DNA from: an uncultured Clostridia bacterium
GTDB taxonomy: Bacteria; Bacillota; Clostridia; Christensenellales; UBA1242
Assembly (NCBI GenBank): GCA_937893125.1
Contig: CALBHW010000046.1
Span: 1-54,333, forward strand
Reading direction: 5' to 3'
Length of the DNA stretch: 54,333 nucleotides
Shown one piece after another: positions 33,311 to 42,362 of the stretch (position 1 is its first letter; each line of letters begins with the position of its first letter). The notes under the pieces were generated by a model, which had not been told where the DNA came from, did no database searches, and saw only the letters and a list, made by a program, of their open reading frames with translations. Both the position numbers and the translations under genes were made by a program.

Positions 33311-33844
33311 CTAATCCAACTCCTTTATAACCTTATATTCTTCAAAATTTTTGACAGTTTTTTCACTTGAATTCTTTGTGAAATTTGAAAGCATATTTAT
33401 TAAATTGGCACCAATTTGCCCCTGAAATTGGGGTAATTTGGTGACAAGGTTCAAAACATCAGCATTATTTCCGCCACCTAAATTTCCCTGTAAAAGAAGT
33501 GGTAATAAAGATGCAAGCGGGTTGTTCTGCGTGACATTTTGTGAAAGTGTGCTAATAAGATTTGTCATATCATTATTTTGAATTGGAGTTGTTGGCTCAC
33601 TTTTTTGACTATTTTGTTTGTTATCAAAATTTGGCTCGTTGTAATGATTTCCGCCACCATTTTGAGCGTTTTCTTCTTGTAATGGCGAAATATGTTCTAA
33701 TGTGCCAATTTTTCTTTCTTCATCAAGCATCGTTGAAGGGTACATATTTTTTATGTAGTCAAAATTTTTAGGCTCAACTTCGACAAAGTTATTTTGTTGA
33801 GCCCCTTTTTTATTAGTGCCGTTTTTGAAAAAACAATTATTCAT
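33311..33844 (-). CDS. Asn/Gln-rich low-complexity protein, unknown
   Basis: A 177-residue soluble protein, rich in Asn and Gln. A disordered first half has runs such as NGGGNHYNEPN. The second half holds a hydrophobic segment NPLASLLPLLLQGNLGGG and a helical LNLVTKLPQFQGQIGANLI. No family is recognised. The divergent neighbour at 33964 faces away from it across 119 bases, with which it may share a control region. Confidence 0.6.
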   Translation of the reverse strand: MNNCFFKNGTNKKGAQQNNFVEVEPKNFDYIKNMYPSTMLDEERKIGTLEHISPLQEENAQNGGGNHYNEPNFDNKQNSQKSEPTTPIQNNDMTNLISTLSQNVTQNNPLASLLPLLLQGNLGGGNNADVLNLVTKLPQFQGQIGANLINMLSNFTKNSSEKTVKNFEEYKVIKELD

Positions 33845-33963
33845 AACTATTCCTATTTATTTAATATATTTTATGTTTTTTTGAGAGGTTTTTTTACAAA
33901 TTTTTATATTTCACATAAAAATCTATATTTACATAAGATATTTACAACTTTAAAGGGGTAAAA

Positions 33964-34284
33964 ATGAAGAGAAATTTGTCGGATTTTTCAGGAGAAAGAA
34001 TAGAGCCGAATGAGAAGTTTAATGATTTAAAAAATAGGGCTGAATCCATAAAGGCATCAACTGACGAAAAAACAAAAAAAGAAGTAAACAATTTGTACAA
34101 CAAATATAAAAGTTATTCTGAGCAAGACCTGACTAATGAGTTTTTAACGACCGCTAAAAACAAGCTACAAAATGGTGAACTGACGCGTGACAAATTGCAA
34201 AACACTATAGCAACGCTGTCCCCCTTTTTAAACGATGCTCAAAAAGCGTATTTAAATGATTTAATAAGGAAGATTGATGATTAA
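33964..34284 (+). CDS. Small helical protein, unknown
   Basis: A 106-residue, highly charged, all-helical soluble protein starting MKRNLSDFSGERIE. The pattern (about 40 charged residues, a Tyr-rich centre, then a C-terminal SPFLNDAQKAYLNDLI helix) resembles small clostridial proteins of unknown role. AAAGGGG precedes the ATG. It overlaps the S8 protease gene by eight bases, so the two are coupled; it might be the protease's inhibitor or substrate, which is only inference. Confidence 0.65.
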   Translation: MKRNLSDFSGERIEPNEKFNDLKNRAESIKASTDEKTKKEVNNLYNKYKSYSEQDLTNEFLTTAKNKLQNGELTRDKLQNTIATLSPFLNDAQKAYLNDLIRKIDD

Positions 34285-35443
34285 CATTTATAACAAAATT
34301 TGTCCCGAACTACTAAAAATTGTAAAAACAAATTCAGCTTTTTCAGATAGCGACTGCGTGGTTTATGGAAGCAATTTTAGAAGGTTAAAGGAAGAAATAA
34401 ATAAGCTTGGCAAGCCTTATCACGAGTACCCATTTATAAGCGCAATTGGCGTGAGTTTAAGTCAAAAGCAAATTATAAAATTTGCGCGAACGACTATTGT
34501 CGGCTTCATCGCAAAGCAAACAAAGGTTACAACGCAAGTAAATGTCGCTAAAAAAATAATGAATGTAGACAAGGTTTCGGATAAAAATTTGGGGGCGGAT
34601 GTAACGGTCGCCGTAATTGATACGGGCATAAATCCACACCTTGACTTTTGTGTTCCGCAGAATAGAATAGTCAAATTTGTCGACTTGGTTTCAAACAAAA
34701 AAGCCCCTTATGATGACAATGGCCACGGCACGTATGTTTCGAGTATAGTTTGTGGGAACGGCATTGCTGGCGCAAAAAAATATTCGGGGGTTTCTCCAAG
34801 AACAAAAATTGTTGCAATAAAAGCACTTGACAACACAGGCGAAACGGGTGCTTATAAGATTTTAGAAGCAATGCAATGGATAAGTGATAATCACAAAAAA
34901 TACAATATTCGCGTTGTTTGTATGTCTTTTGGTGCTAGTCCTCTTGGGCGAAATGACCCGCTTGTTGTAGGGGCTGAGAGTTTATGGAATTTAGGAATTG
35001 TAGTTGTCGCGGCGGCGGGCAACAGCGGACCAGAAAACTACACAATTAAAGCCCCTGGTTTTTCCAGCAAAATTATAACTGTTGGTGGGTTTGACGATAA
35101 AAGAGATGAAAACGGTGATTTTGATTTTCAAAAATTTAAAGTTGCGTCCTTTTCTTCGCGTGGACCCGCAGGAATGTATTTTAAACCTGACTTAATTGCG
35201 CCCGCAGTTGACATAACGGGGGCTGGTTTTGACGAAAAAAATGGTAATTTTTATGTTAAAATGAGCGGAACGAGTGTTGCGACTCCAATGATTGCGGGAA
35301 TTTGTTGCCTTGTAATTTCAAAATATCCATACATTACTCCTGACCAATTAAAAGTCCGCCTTTTACGCGGTTGCAAAAGTTTAACTCGCAATAAAAATGA
35401 AGAAGGGTTCGGTGTTCCATCAATTGCAGAGTTCTTAAAATAA
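34277..35443 (+). CDS. Intracellular subtilisin-like serine protease (S8)
   Basis: A 388-residue S8 protease. The triad is Asp115 (AVIDTGINP), His150 (NGHGTYVSS) and Ser333 (SGTSVATP), with oxyanion Asn249 (AAAGNSGPE). About 100 residues precede the catalytic domain and may be an inhibitory propeptide. No signal peptide is seen, so it likely acts inside the cell, as AprX/Isp proteins do. ATG 34277 follows AAGGA and overlaps the preceding small gene. Confidence 0.9.
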   Translation: MINIYNKICPELLKIVKTNSAFSDSDCVVYGSNFRRLKEEINKLGKPYHEYPFISAIGVSLSQKQIIKFARTTIVGFIAKQTKVTTQVNVAKKIMNVDKVSDKNLGADVTVAVIDTGINPHLDFCVPQNRIVKFVDLVSNKKAPYDDNGHGTYVSSIVCGNGIAGAKKYSGVSPRTKIVAIKALDNTGETGAYKILEAMQWISDNHKKYNIRVVCMSFGASPLGRNDPLVVGAESLWNLGIVVVAAAGNSGPENYTIKAPGFSSKIITVGGFDDKRDENGDFDFQKFKVASFSSRGPAGMYFKPDLIAPAVDITGAGFDEKNGNFYVKMSGTSVATPMIAGICCLVISKYPYITPDQLKVRLLRGCKSLTRNKNEEGFGVPSIAEFLK

Positions 35444-35509
35444 GTTTGTAAGCTTAATGTAAAATTGGTTGCATTATAACTTGCCTAAATTAGAATACCT
35501 TTTAGAGTA

Positions 35510-35555
35510 GACAAACTTTTCTTATTTTTGTAAAAGTCTTTTGTCCGCCTTTTTA
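35510..35555 (+). terminator. Probable terminator after the S8 protease gene
   Basis: Nested stems GACAA/TTGTC (35510-35514, 35541-35545) and CTTTT/AAAAG (35516-35520, 35532-35536), then CCGCCTTTTT. Confidence 0.5.
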
Positions 35556-35635
35556 AAACATATTATTTTTATAGCTTGTCTAAAAACATTTCATATAAAT
35601 TTACTATTTATTCTAAATAAACCCACTTAAATTGT

Positions 35636-35664
35636 TTGACACCAAAAACGCTAAAAATTATAAT
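35636..35664 (+). promoter_or_regulatory. Consensus sigma-A promoter of ftsA-ftsZ
   Basis: TTGACA (35636-35641), exactly 17 bases, TATAAT (35659-35664), a full match to the consensus. The short leader carries CGCGCGCG-like sequence just before the ribosome-binding site GAGGGAG. Confidence 0.9.
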
Positions 35665-35697
35665 AATTATGTGTGTTAGGACGCGCGCGAGGGAGTT

Positions 35698-36807
35698 ATG
35701 GCAAAAAGAGAAGTCGCTATATTAGATTTTGGAAGCCAAAAACTTACAATTCTAGTAGGTAGCAGAGATGTCAATAACAGCATAAATGTGAGATGTACCT
35801 ATCAAGAAAACTACGAAGGCTTTATGGACGGCGAGTTTATAGAGCCAAAAAATCTTGAAAAGGCAATTTCGTCTTGCATACTTGGCGCATCCAAAATTTT
35901 AGGCAAGGAAATAACAAATCTAATTGTTGGTGTTCCGACTGAATTTACTTTTTGTGCTTGCAAAAATGTCACAAAAACCTATGAAAAACAACGTAGATTT
36001 AACGAAAACGACATTGAAAGCCTGTATAAACTTGCCGAAATGAAAATAAAAACGCACACAGTTATTAGTAGGTCAAGTATTTATTTTGTCTTAGGTGAAA
36101 ACAACAAGGTCTCCAATCCTATTGGACAAGTTGATAGCAAGATTTCTGCATTTCTTTCGTTTGTGCTTGCTGAAAATGGTTTTCTAAGTACTGTTTCAAA
36201 AATTTTACTACGCTCTGGGGTTGAAAACTTTGATTTTGTTTCTAGCGCTTATGCACAAAGCCAGTATTTGTTTGACGATGACGAGAGAGAACGCTACGCG
36301 CTTATGGTCGATTGTGGATATATTACGACAACAGTTGCACTAATTCGTGGGAATGGGCTTCTCAACCTTACAAGTTTTTCAATGGGGGGCGGACATATAG
36401 CGGGAGACTTATGCACTTGTCTCAAAATTCCTTTTACTTCGGCAGAAAATTTGTTAAGAAAAGTTGCTCTTACAATTGAACCAGACGAAAATGATACATA
36501 TGACATCTTAATAAATCACAATTTGGTGCCAATTTCGATGCGAGTGGCAAATGCGATAGTGGAAAGTAGAATTGAGGTTATAGGCAAGGCAATCAAACAG
36601 TGTTTTTCGTCTTGGGCTTACAATTTTCCAGACTTTATTCCAATTCATTTGACAGGTGGCGGAATTTCCTTTATAAAAGGTGGTAAAGATGTTCTTGCAA
36701 ATTGCATCAATAGAAATGTTGAAATTGTATCGCTTCCTAGCAGTTTGACATCAAAGACAAACTTTTCATCATCAATGGCGGTTTTAAATTATGCTTTAAA
36801 CCACTAG
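35698..36807 (+). CDS. ftsA: FtsA-like divisome actin homologue
   Basis: FtsA is the actin-fold protein that ties FtsZ to the membrane. The 369-residue protein has phosphate-1 DFGSQKLT, phosphate-2 MVDCGYITTTVAL and the adenosine block LTGGGISFIKG. The 1C subdomain lies at about 85-165. It directly precedes ftsZ. It is shorter than usual (about 410-440) and ends at NYALNH without the flexible linker and amphipathic membrane helix. SepF or another anchor may substitute. Similarity is clear but distant. Confidence 0.85.
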   Translation: MAKREVAILDFGSQKLTILVGSRDVNNSINVRCTYQENYEGFMDGEFIEPKNLEKAISSCILGASKILGKEITNLIVGVPTEFTFCACKNVTKTYEKQRRFNENDIESLYKLAEMKIKTHTVISRSSIYFVLGENNKVSNPIGQVDSKISAFLSFVLAENGFLSTVSKILLRSGVENFDFVSSAYAQSQYLFDDDERERYALMVDCGYITTTVALIRGNGLLNLTSFSMGGGHIAGDLCTCLKIPFTSAENLLRKVALTIEPDENDTYDILINHNLVPISMRVANAIVESRIEVIGKAIKQCFSSWAYNFPDFIPIHLTGGGISFIKGGKDVLANCINRNVEIVSLPSSLTSKTNFSSSMAVLNYALNH

Positions 36808-36926
36808 AAAAGTTAACGGTAGATAGAAAGCGTTTTAAAAAGTAGGAAAAATATAAAAGATATTTATTTAAAATAAAAATTATTAGGCGTTTAAACAAAG
36901 TATGTGTTTATAAAATGGAGGGAAAA

Positions 36927-38072
36927 ATGTATAACGCAAACAGTATCAGCCATGTAGCAAACATAAAAGTCGTAGGTATCGGCGGGGGCGGAAATAACGC
37001 CGTCAATCGTATGGTTGCTGCCAATGTTACAAGTGCGGAATTTGTCGCAATTAACACAGACAAGCAAGCACTTCTTATGAGCAAAGCAACACACCGCATT
37101 CAAATTGGGGAAAAATTGACTCGTGGTCTCGGCGCGGGGGCTGACCCTGAAATTGGGCAAAAGGCGGCAGAAGAAAGCAAAGCGGTCATAACCGAGATGT
37201 TAAAGGGGTGCGACCTAGTCTTTATTACGGCTGGTATGGGTGGCGGAACAGGAACAGGCGCCGCTCCAGTTGTTGCGCAAATTGCAAAAGAACTTGATAT
37301 TTTGACAATAGCTGTCGTTACAAAACCATTCAATTTTGAAGGAAGAAAAAGAATGGAAAATGCTGAAAAAGGTATTGCAAACTTGAAAAAATTTGTTGAT
37401 ACTCTTGTTATTATTCCAAACGACAAGTTGCTCAAAATCGTTCCAAAGGGAACACCTATTGTTGAAGCGTTCCGTTGTGCGGACGATGTCTTACGCCAAG
37501 GTATCCAAGGTATTTCTGACCTTATTGTTACTCCAAGCCTTATCAATCTTGACTTTGCTGATGTCAAGACAATTATGAAAGATAAGGGGCTTGCTCATAT
37601 GGGTATAGGACGCGGAAAAGGCGAAAATAAAACAATAGACGCTGTTAGACAAGCGGTACAAAGTCCACTTCTTGAAACAAATATTGAAGGTGCGACTGGG
37701 ATTCTTCTTAATGTTAAAGGTGGCTTAGATTTGCCACTTGACGAAGTGAATGAAGCGGCGGAACTTGTAAGAGAAGTCGTGGATTCAAATTGCAACATCA
37801 TTTTTGGTGCTGGCGTCGATGAATCACTTAGTGAACAAGTCGAAATAACAGTTATTGCGACTGGCTTCAATCAAAAACAAGTTGCTCCAAAAACTGATAA
37901 TGAAGAATTGACCCTTCCAAAAGTTAATTTTGATGCTTTCCATATGGAAGAAAAAACACTAGAGCCACAAGTCGTTGAGCAACCATCAGTGGCACCAACT
38001 TCGCGTATAAAAGTTGAGGGACACGCATCCACAATTCCAGCGTTCCTTGATAAACTTAGACGCAATAGATAA
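36927..38072 (+). CDS. ftsZ: Cell-division GTPase FtsZ
   Basis: FtsZ polymerises into the Z ring. The 381-residue protein has GIGGGGNNAVNRM, the GTP tubulin signature GMGGGTGTGAAP and the T7 loop NLDFADVKTIM. The C-terminal linker leads to the conserved peptide TIPAFLDKLRRNR, which binds FtsA/SepF. ATG 36927 lies just after GGAGGG; an in-frame ATG at 36915 overlaps that site and is unlikely. Confidence 0.97.
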   Translation: MYNANSISHVANIKVVGIGGGGNNAVNRMVAANVTSAEFVAINTDKQALLMSKATHRIQIGEKLTRGLGAGADPEIGQKAAEESKAVITEMLKGCDLVFITAGMGGGTGTGAAPVVAQIAKELDILTIAVVTKPFNFEGRKRMENAEKGIANLKKFVDTLVIIPNDKLLKIVPKGTPIVEAFRCADDVLRQGIQGISDLIVTPSLINLDFADVKTIMKDKGLAHMGIGRGKGENKTIDAVRQAVQSPLLETNIEGATGILLNVKGGLDLPLDEVNEAAELVREVVDSNCNIIFGAGVDESLSEQVEITVIATGFNQKQVAPKTDNEELTLPKVNFDAFHMEEKTLEPQVVEQPSVAPTSRIKVEGHASTIPAFLDKLRRNR

Positions 38073-38184
38073 TTTTAGCTTAAATTTGTGTGTATTAGTT
38101 ATTTCTAAAAATGTTTTACATATAAAAAGCATATCAAAGTTATATTCGTTTTGATAATGTGTATTGAGTTTAAATAATTTTAAT

Positions 38185-38224
38185 AAACTATCCATTTGTA
38201 AAGTCCATTTGGGTAGTTTTTTAT
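38185..38224 (+). terminator. Terminator after ftsZ
   Basis: AAACTATCC pairs with GGGTAGTTT (one G-U), then TTTT. Confidence 0.78.
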
Positions 38225-38365
38225 TGTTAAAATTTTAAAAGAAATCGATAAAAAAATTTTATCATTACTTTAAAATCGACTATTTTTTACAAAACAAACC
38301 TAAAAAGAACATTTTGAGAGCTTTATTTTATATCCAATTTTCTATTTTTGATATAAAATCAAAAT

Positions 38366-39163
38366 ATGCAAGTTTACATAGAAGACGCAGTTTTGCAAAA
38401 TTTGATAATAAATTATATGCTTTTATCAATAAGTAATTTTGCCATAAACGAAAAATCAAAATGGTATAAATTGTTGCTTGTTTCAATTTTTGGCGCATGC
38501 TTTGCTTTTATGTTGTCTTTTTTTAAAATTAAAATGGAATTTTTAATCCCTATAAAAATTTTGTGCGCCGTTCTAATTACTTTATTTATGACAAAAGGGG
38601 ATAATATTAAAAAATATCTATTATTTTTTTTCGTTTTCTTGTCATCTACATTTGTAATGGGTGGTTGCGTAGGCGCACTAGAAAATTTACTGCAAAAAAA
38701 ATTAAGCGCACTCTCAATTACAATTATAATTGCATTTTTTTATATTATTTTAAAAAATATAATTCGGCAGTTTTACATTAAGAGAAAAGTTGATAAATTT
38801 TATTATAGTATTGACCTTTTAAAAGATGGAGAACAGTGTAAAATAAAAGCTTATCTTGACAGTGGAAACTTATTGCAGGATGAAAAAACGGGCTTGCCGA
38901 TTTTAATTGTTAATTACGCAACTCTTGAAAAACTTTATCGAAACAAAATTACAGTTGTTGATTATCTACAGCAAAAATTAGACAAAAAATTAGGTGGAAG
39001 ATACATAGATTATGAGACAGTAGGTGGGAAATCAAAAATGTTTGTTTGTAAAATTGACCAAGTCATTATGTCGACTGGCGAAAAAATTGAAGTGATGATT
39101 GGCGTTGGAAATGGTTTTAACGGAAAAGACTATCAAGCGCTTTTAAGCCCACTTGCGATTTAA
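38366..39163 (+). CDS. spoIIGA: Sigma-E factor processing peptidase SpoIIGA
   Basis: SpoIIGA is the membrane aspartic protease that cleaves pro-sigma-E in the mother cell after SpoIIR signalling. The 265-residue protein has five hydrophobic segments (about 8-25, 33-52, 57-75, 82-100 and 115-133). A cytosolic protease domain follows with Asp165 in YLDSGNLL. It directly precedes sigE, as in other spore formers. No ribosome-binding site precedes the ATG; an AT-rich -10-like TATAAA lies eight bases before it, so a leaderless message is possible. Confidence 0.9.
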   Translation: MQVYIEDAVLQNLIINYMLLSISNFAINEKSKWYKLLLVSIFGACFAFMLSFFKIKMEFLIPIKILCAVLITLFMTKGDNIKKYLLFFFVFLSSTFVMGGCVGALENLLQKKLSALSITIIIAFFYIILKNIIRQFYIKRKVDKFYYSIDLLKDGEQCKIKAYLDSGNLLQDEKTGLPILIVNYATLEKLYRNKITVVDYLQQKLDKKLGGRYIDYETVGGKSKMFVCKIDQVIMSTGEKIEVMIGVGNGFNGKDYQALLSPLAI

Positions 39164-39228
39164 ATTTTTGAGTAGCATTTCTTATTGACACAAAATAGCC
39201 CGTTTTTAGGGGTAAAAAGGGGAGTTGT

Positions 39229-39957
39229 ATGAATATTTTTAAATTTATTCAACAAATGATTAAAAAGGTGTTTAACTTAGATTTTTTATCTATAAAGCAA
39301 AAACTTGTTGCATATATTAGCGGGAAAGAAGCTCTCCCGCAAGCGCTTTCGCCTGAAGATGAAGAAGCCCTTATGGAACGACTTAGGCAAAACGACGAGT
39401 CTGCAAGAAACGAACTTATAGAGCATAATCTTCGCCTTGTTGTTTATATCGCTAAAAAATTTGACAATACTGGCACTGAACTCGACGACCTTGTGTCTGT
39501 TGGTGCAATTGGTCTTATAAAGGCCGTTCAATCTTTTGATGCAAATAAAAATATAAAACTTGCAACATATGCTTCGCGTTGCATTGAAAATGAAATTTTG
39601 ATGTATATCAGAAAAAAGAGCAAGCAAAACCACGAAGTTAGCCTCGACGAACCACTTAATTTTGATAAAGACGGAAACGAACTTCTTTTATCAGACATTT
39701 TAGAAAGTGACACCGAGACTGCAAGTAACGAACTAGAAAAGTCAAGTGAAAACAAGTTGTTGTGGAGTGCCATTCGAAAACTAAATTCAAGGGAACAGCG
39801 TATTATGGAACTTCGTTTTGGTCTTACTGGCGACGAAGAGAGCACGCAAAAGGAAGTCGCTGATATGCTTGGTATTTCGCAAAGTTATATAAGTAGAATT
39901 GAAAAGAAAATTTTAAACCGATTAAAAAAGGATTTAACAAAGCAAAACATTGGATAA
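39229..39957 (+). CDS. sigE: Sporulation sigma factor sigma-E (pro-form)
   Basis: Sigma-E directs early mother-cell transcription. The 242-residue protein starts with a hydrophobic/basic pro-sequence (about 1-27) removed by SpoIIGA. Region 2 has NLRLVVYIAKKFDNTG and DLVSVGAIGLIKAV. Region 4 ends in the HTH block EVADMLGISQSYISRIEKKI. AAAAGGGGAG precedes the ATG. In the canonical order sigG would follow on the same strand; here sigG points the other way. Confidence 0.95.
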   Translation: MNIFKFIQQMIKKVFNLDFLSIKQKLVAYISGKEALPQALSPEDEEALMERLRQNDESARNELIEHNLRLVVYIAKKFDNTGTELDDLVSVGAIGLIKAVQSFDANKNIKLATYASRCIENEILMYIRKKSKQNHEVSLDEPLNFDKDGNELLLSDILESDTETASNELEKSSENKLLWSAIRKLNSREQRIMELRFGLTGDEESTQKEVADMLGISQSYISRIEKKILNRLKKDLTKQNIG

Positions 39958-40179
39958 TTTATATGTCTTTATGAAAAAAATATATAAGAGAACAAAAACA
40001 TAACTGTGACAAACATTTTAAATCAGAATAGCCTATAAAGAAAATTTATTTATATAAATCTTACAAGTTTGCGATTTTTTAAAATACATTAAAACCTATT
40101 TTTTTGTTAAAATTTTAAAAAAATATGCTATTTAATTACAAATAACAAATTTTTTTTGAAAATTAACAAATTTTAAACA

Positions 40180-40953
40180 TCAACTAAAGTTTTTCTTAAT
40201 TTCTTTTAATGCATTTTTTTCGAGCCTACTTACTTGTGCTTGCGAAATCCCAACTTGGTCACTAATTTCGACTTGTGTTTTTCCTATGAAATATCTAAGC
40301 CACAAAATTTCTTTTTCGCGTTGTCCAAGATTATTCAGAGCTTCTTTCAGTGCGACATGCTCGATATATTTGTCGCTTGTATTTTTTGAATCTCCTATTT
40401 GGTCCATAACCATAACCGTTTCACTTGAATCATTATAAACTGGGTCATAAAGTGAAATTGGTTCTGAAATTGCGTCGAGTGCTGTTAAAACTTCTCTAAG
40501 TTTGAGGCCCGCTTCTTGCGCAATTTCGTCAAGACTGGGGTCATTTGGCATATTTTTTGCTAACTTGTCCCGTGCTTGCAAAGCTTTATACGCGACATCT
40601 CGCATACTTCTACTAACTCTAACGCAAGAATTGTCCCTTATAAACCTTCTTATTTCGCCAATTATCATTGGGACGGCGTAAGTAGAAAATTTGACATTAA
40701 AATTTTCATCAAAATTGTCCATCGCCTTGATAAGCCCGACAAATCCAACCTGAAAAATGTCGTCAATATTGTTTTTGTTTGTATTAAAACGCTTCACGAC
40801 ACTTAAAACAAGTCGCATATTTGAAAAAAGGAAGAGTTGTCTAGCGTTTTCGTCGCCTTGTTTTAATTTTCGCATAAGGTCGGCAACTTCTTCCGACTTA
40901 AGTTTAGGCAATTCGCTCGTGTTTATTCCGCATATATCAACTCTATTTGACAT
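40180..40953 (-). CDS. sigG: Sporulation sigma factor sigma-G
   Basis: Sigma-G controls late forespore genes. The 257-residue protein begins MSNRVDICGINTSELP, the distinctive sigma-G N-terminus. Region 2 has MRLVLSVVKRF and KFSTYAVPMIIGEIRRFIRDN. Region 4 has QVEISDQVGISQAQVSRLEK. The frame runs upstream to 41013, but the sigma-G-type N-terminus and AAAGGATGG upstream support 40953. It is transcribed convergently with sigE, so the two cannot be read through as in Bacillus. A forespore-type promoter lies just upstream. Confidence 0.94.
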   Translation of the reverse strand: MSNRVDICGINTSELPKLKSEEVADLMRKLKQGDENARQLFLFSNMRLVLSVVKRFNTNKNNIDDIFQVGFVGLIKAMDNFDENFNVKFSTYAVPMIIGEIRRFIRDNSCVRVSRSMRDVAYKALQARDKLAKNMPNDPSLDEIAQEAGLKLREVLTALDAISEPISLYDPVYNDSSETVMVMDQIGDSKNTSDKYIEHVALKEALNNLGQREKEILWLRYFIGKTQVEISDQVGISQAQVSRLEKNALKEIKKNFS

Positions 40954-40993
40954 TTTAAACCCATCCTTTGCGTGAAAACGCTTTCTACAAAGA

Positions 40994-41022
40994 TAGGGTT
41001 TCCGACTTTTCAAAATTTATGC
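40994..41022 (-). promoter_or_regulatory. Possible sigma-F/sigma-G type promoter of sigG
   Basis: On the minus strand GCATA (41022-41018), 14 bases, then GGAAACCCTA (41003-40994) resembles the sigma-F consensus (GYATA, about 15, GGnnAnAnT). sigG is known to be read by sigma-F and sigma-G, so this fits. One -10 position deviates. Confidence 0.5.
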
Positions 41023-41100
41023 ATATTTTGCGCAACTTTTTTCCAAATTTTGTCGTATTTTGTCGTTTTTAAGCATAATAATTATGGAAAAGGTGTGCAT

Positions 41101-41583
41101 ATGGAAACTTCGTTTACAGAACTTAGAAATAAAGAAGTCATAAATGTTTTAACTGGCAGACTTCTTGGCAATGTATGTGACATAATTATTGATTTAAGGC
41201 GAAATTGCGTCCTAGGTCTTATGGTCCCAGGAACAAAATCGTTTTTTAACATCTTCAAGTCGCCACAAGAAATTTTTATTCCTTTTTGCAACATTTGCAA
41301 AATCGGCGAAGATGTAATATTAGTTGAAGTGATTGAAGCACCTACGAAGAAATCAAAAGGGAACAAGCCTGTTCGTGTTTTTGACGCAGGCGAAAGTCAA
41401 AAAGAAGAATATGTTAGAAATGATGGCGCAAACCGTTCTATAAATGCAGACTATCCAACAAACAATTATCAAAATTATTATGATAGGTCGTCTCAAAATC
41501 GTCAAAAATCAACCAATCTCGATCAAACAAATCAAAATTTTTATTCACAAAACAACGATACATATATAAGACCTAATTTGTAA
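41101..41583 (+). CDS. YlmC/YmxH-family PRC-barrel protein with Asn-rich tail
   Basis: Residues 1-80 form the PRC-barrel fold of YlmC/YmxH sporulation-associated proteins (TSFTELRNKEVINVLTGRLL, then IPFCNICKIGEDVILV). These proteins usually end near 85 residues and sit next to sigG in Clostridia, as here. This one extends to 160 with a disordered Asn/Gln/Ser/Tyr-rich tail. The function is unknown. It is divergent from sigG across 147 bases. AAAAGGTG precedes the ATG. Confidence 0.85.
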   Translation: METSFTELRNKEVINVLTGRLLGNVCDIIIDLRRNCVLGLMVPGTKSFFNIFKSPQEIFIPFCNICKIGEDVILVEVIEAPTKKSKGNKPVRVFDAGESQKEEYVRNDGANRSINADYPTNNYQNYYDRSSQNRQKSTNLDQTNQNFYSQNNDTYIRPNL

Positions 41584-41687
41584 TTTTCTTTCAAAAAGGT
41601 TAAACGAAGATATTTTAAACAAAAACAATACTTTTTCCTTGTAAAACTTAAAATAATTTGATAAAATGCTTTTAAAGGAAAAAGAAA

Positions 41688-42134
41688 ATGAAGTGTATTT
41701 ATTGTGGCTTTGACGACAGCAAAGTGATTGATTCTAGGTCGTCTGAAGATAATATGGCTATAAGAAGAAGGAGAGAGTGTCTCCGTTGTGGTAAGCGCTT
41801 TACTACATATGAAATGATTGAAAGCACTCCTGTTTTGGTTATAAAAAGTGATGGCTCAAGGCAAGCGTTTGACGTGCAAAAAATCAAGCGTGGAATTATA
41901 AAATCTTGTGAAAAGCGTCCAGTTTCAATGAGCCAAATTGATGAAATTGCAAGCGACATTGAAAAGCAAATTAGTAATTCATTAGTCCAAGAGATTGAAA
42001 GTGCTAAAATAGGTGAAATGGTTATGGACAGACTTAAGAAAATTGACGAAATTTCTTATGTTCGTTTCGCTGCCGTGTACAGAAAGTTTAAAGATTTGAC
42101 AACTTTTATAAATTTTATCAATGATATGCAGTAA
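41688..42134 (+). CDS. nrdR: Transcriptional repressor NrdR
   Basis: NrdR represses ribonucleotide reductase genes in response to ATP/dATP. The 148-residue protein has the N-terminal zinc ribbon with two Cys pairs (MKCIYCGF and CLRCGKRF). The ATP-cone domain follows (about 49-140, VLVIKSDGSRQAFDVQKIKRG). Length is normal. AAAGGAAAAAG precedes the ATG. No NrdR box pair was noticed in this window. Confidence 0.96.
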   Translation: MKCIYCGFDDSKVIDSRSSEDNMAIRRRRECLRCGKRFTTYEMIESTPVLVIKSDGSRQAFDVQKIKRGIIKSCEKRPVSMSQIDEIASDIEKQISNSLVQEIESAKIGEMVMDRLKKIDEISYVRFAAVYRKFKDLTTFINFINDMQ

Positions 42135-42362
42135 TTTTTTTTTAAAAAATGCAGTCAAACAAAATGAAATTTTTAATAAATGTTTTAAAAAGTATGAAAA
42201 TTTGCTCTATTACTAAATGTCACAAATAAAAAATTTATAATAATCAAAAATTTATGACTTTTTCTTTTTAATATATATCCGCAAAGTAAAAAGTTATATA
42301 AAACATTAAAAAAAATAAAATTCCTTTTAATATCTAATGTGGATTGTTCATATTTATTTATT

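Noticed and set aside
38250..38365. Spo0A box upstream of spoIIGA
   Set aside because: ATCGACT near 38275 matches only five of seven positions of TTCGACA; too weak in AT-rich DNA.
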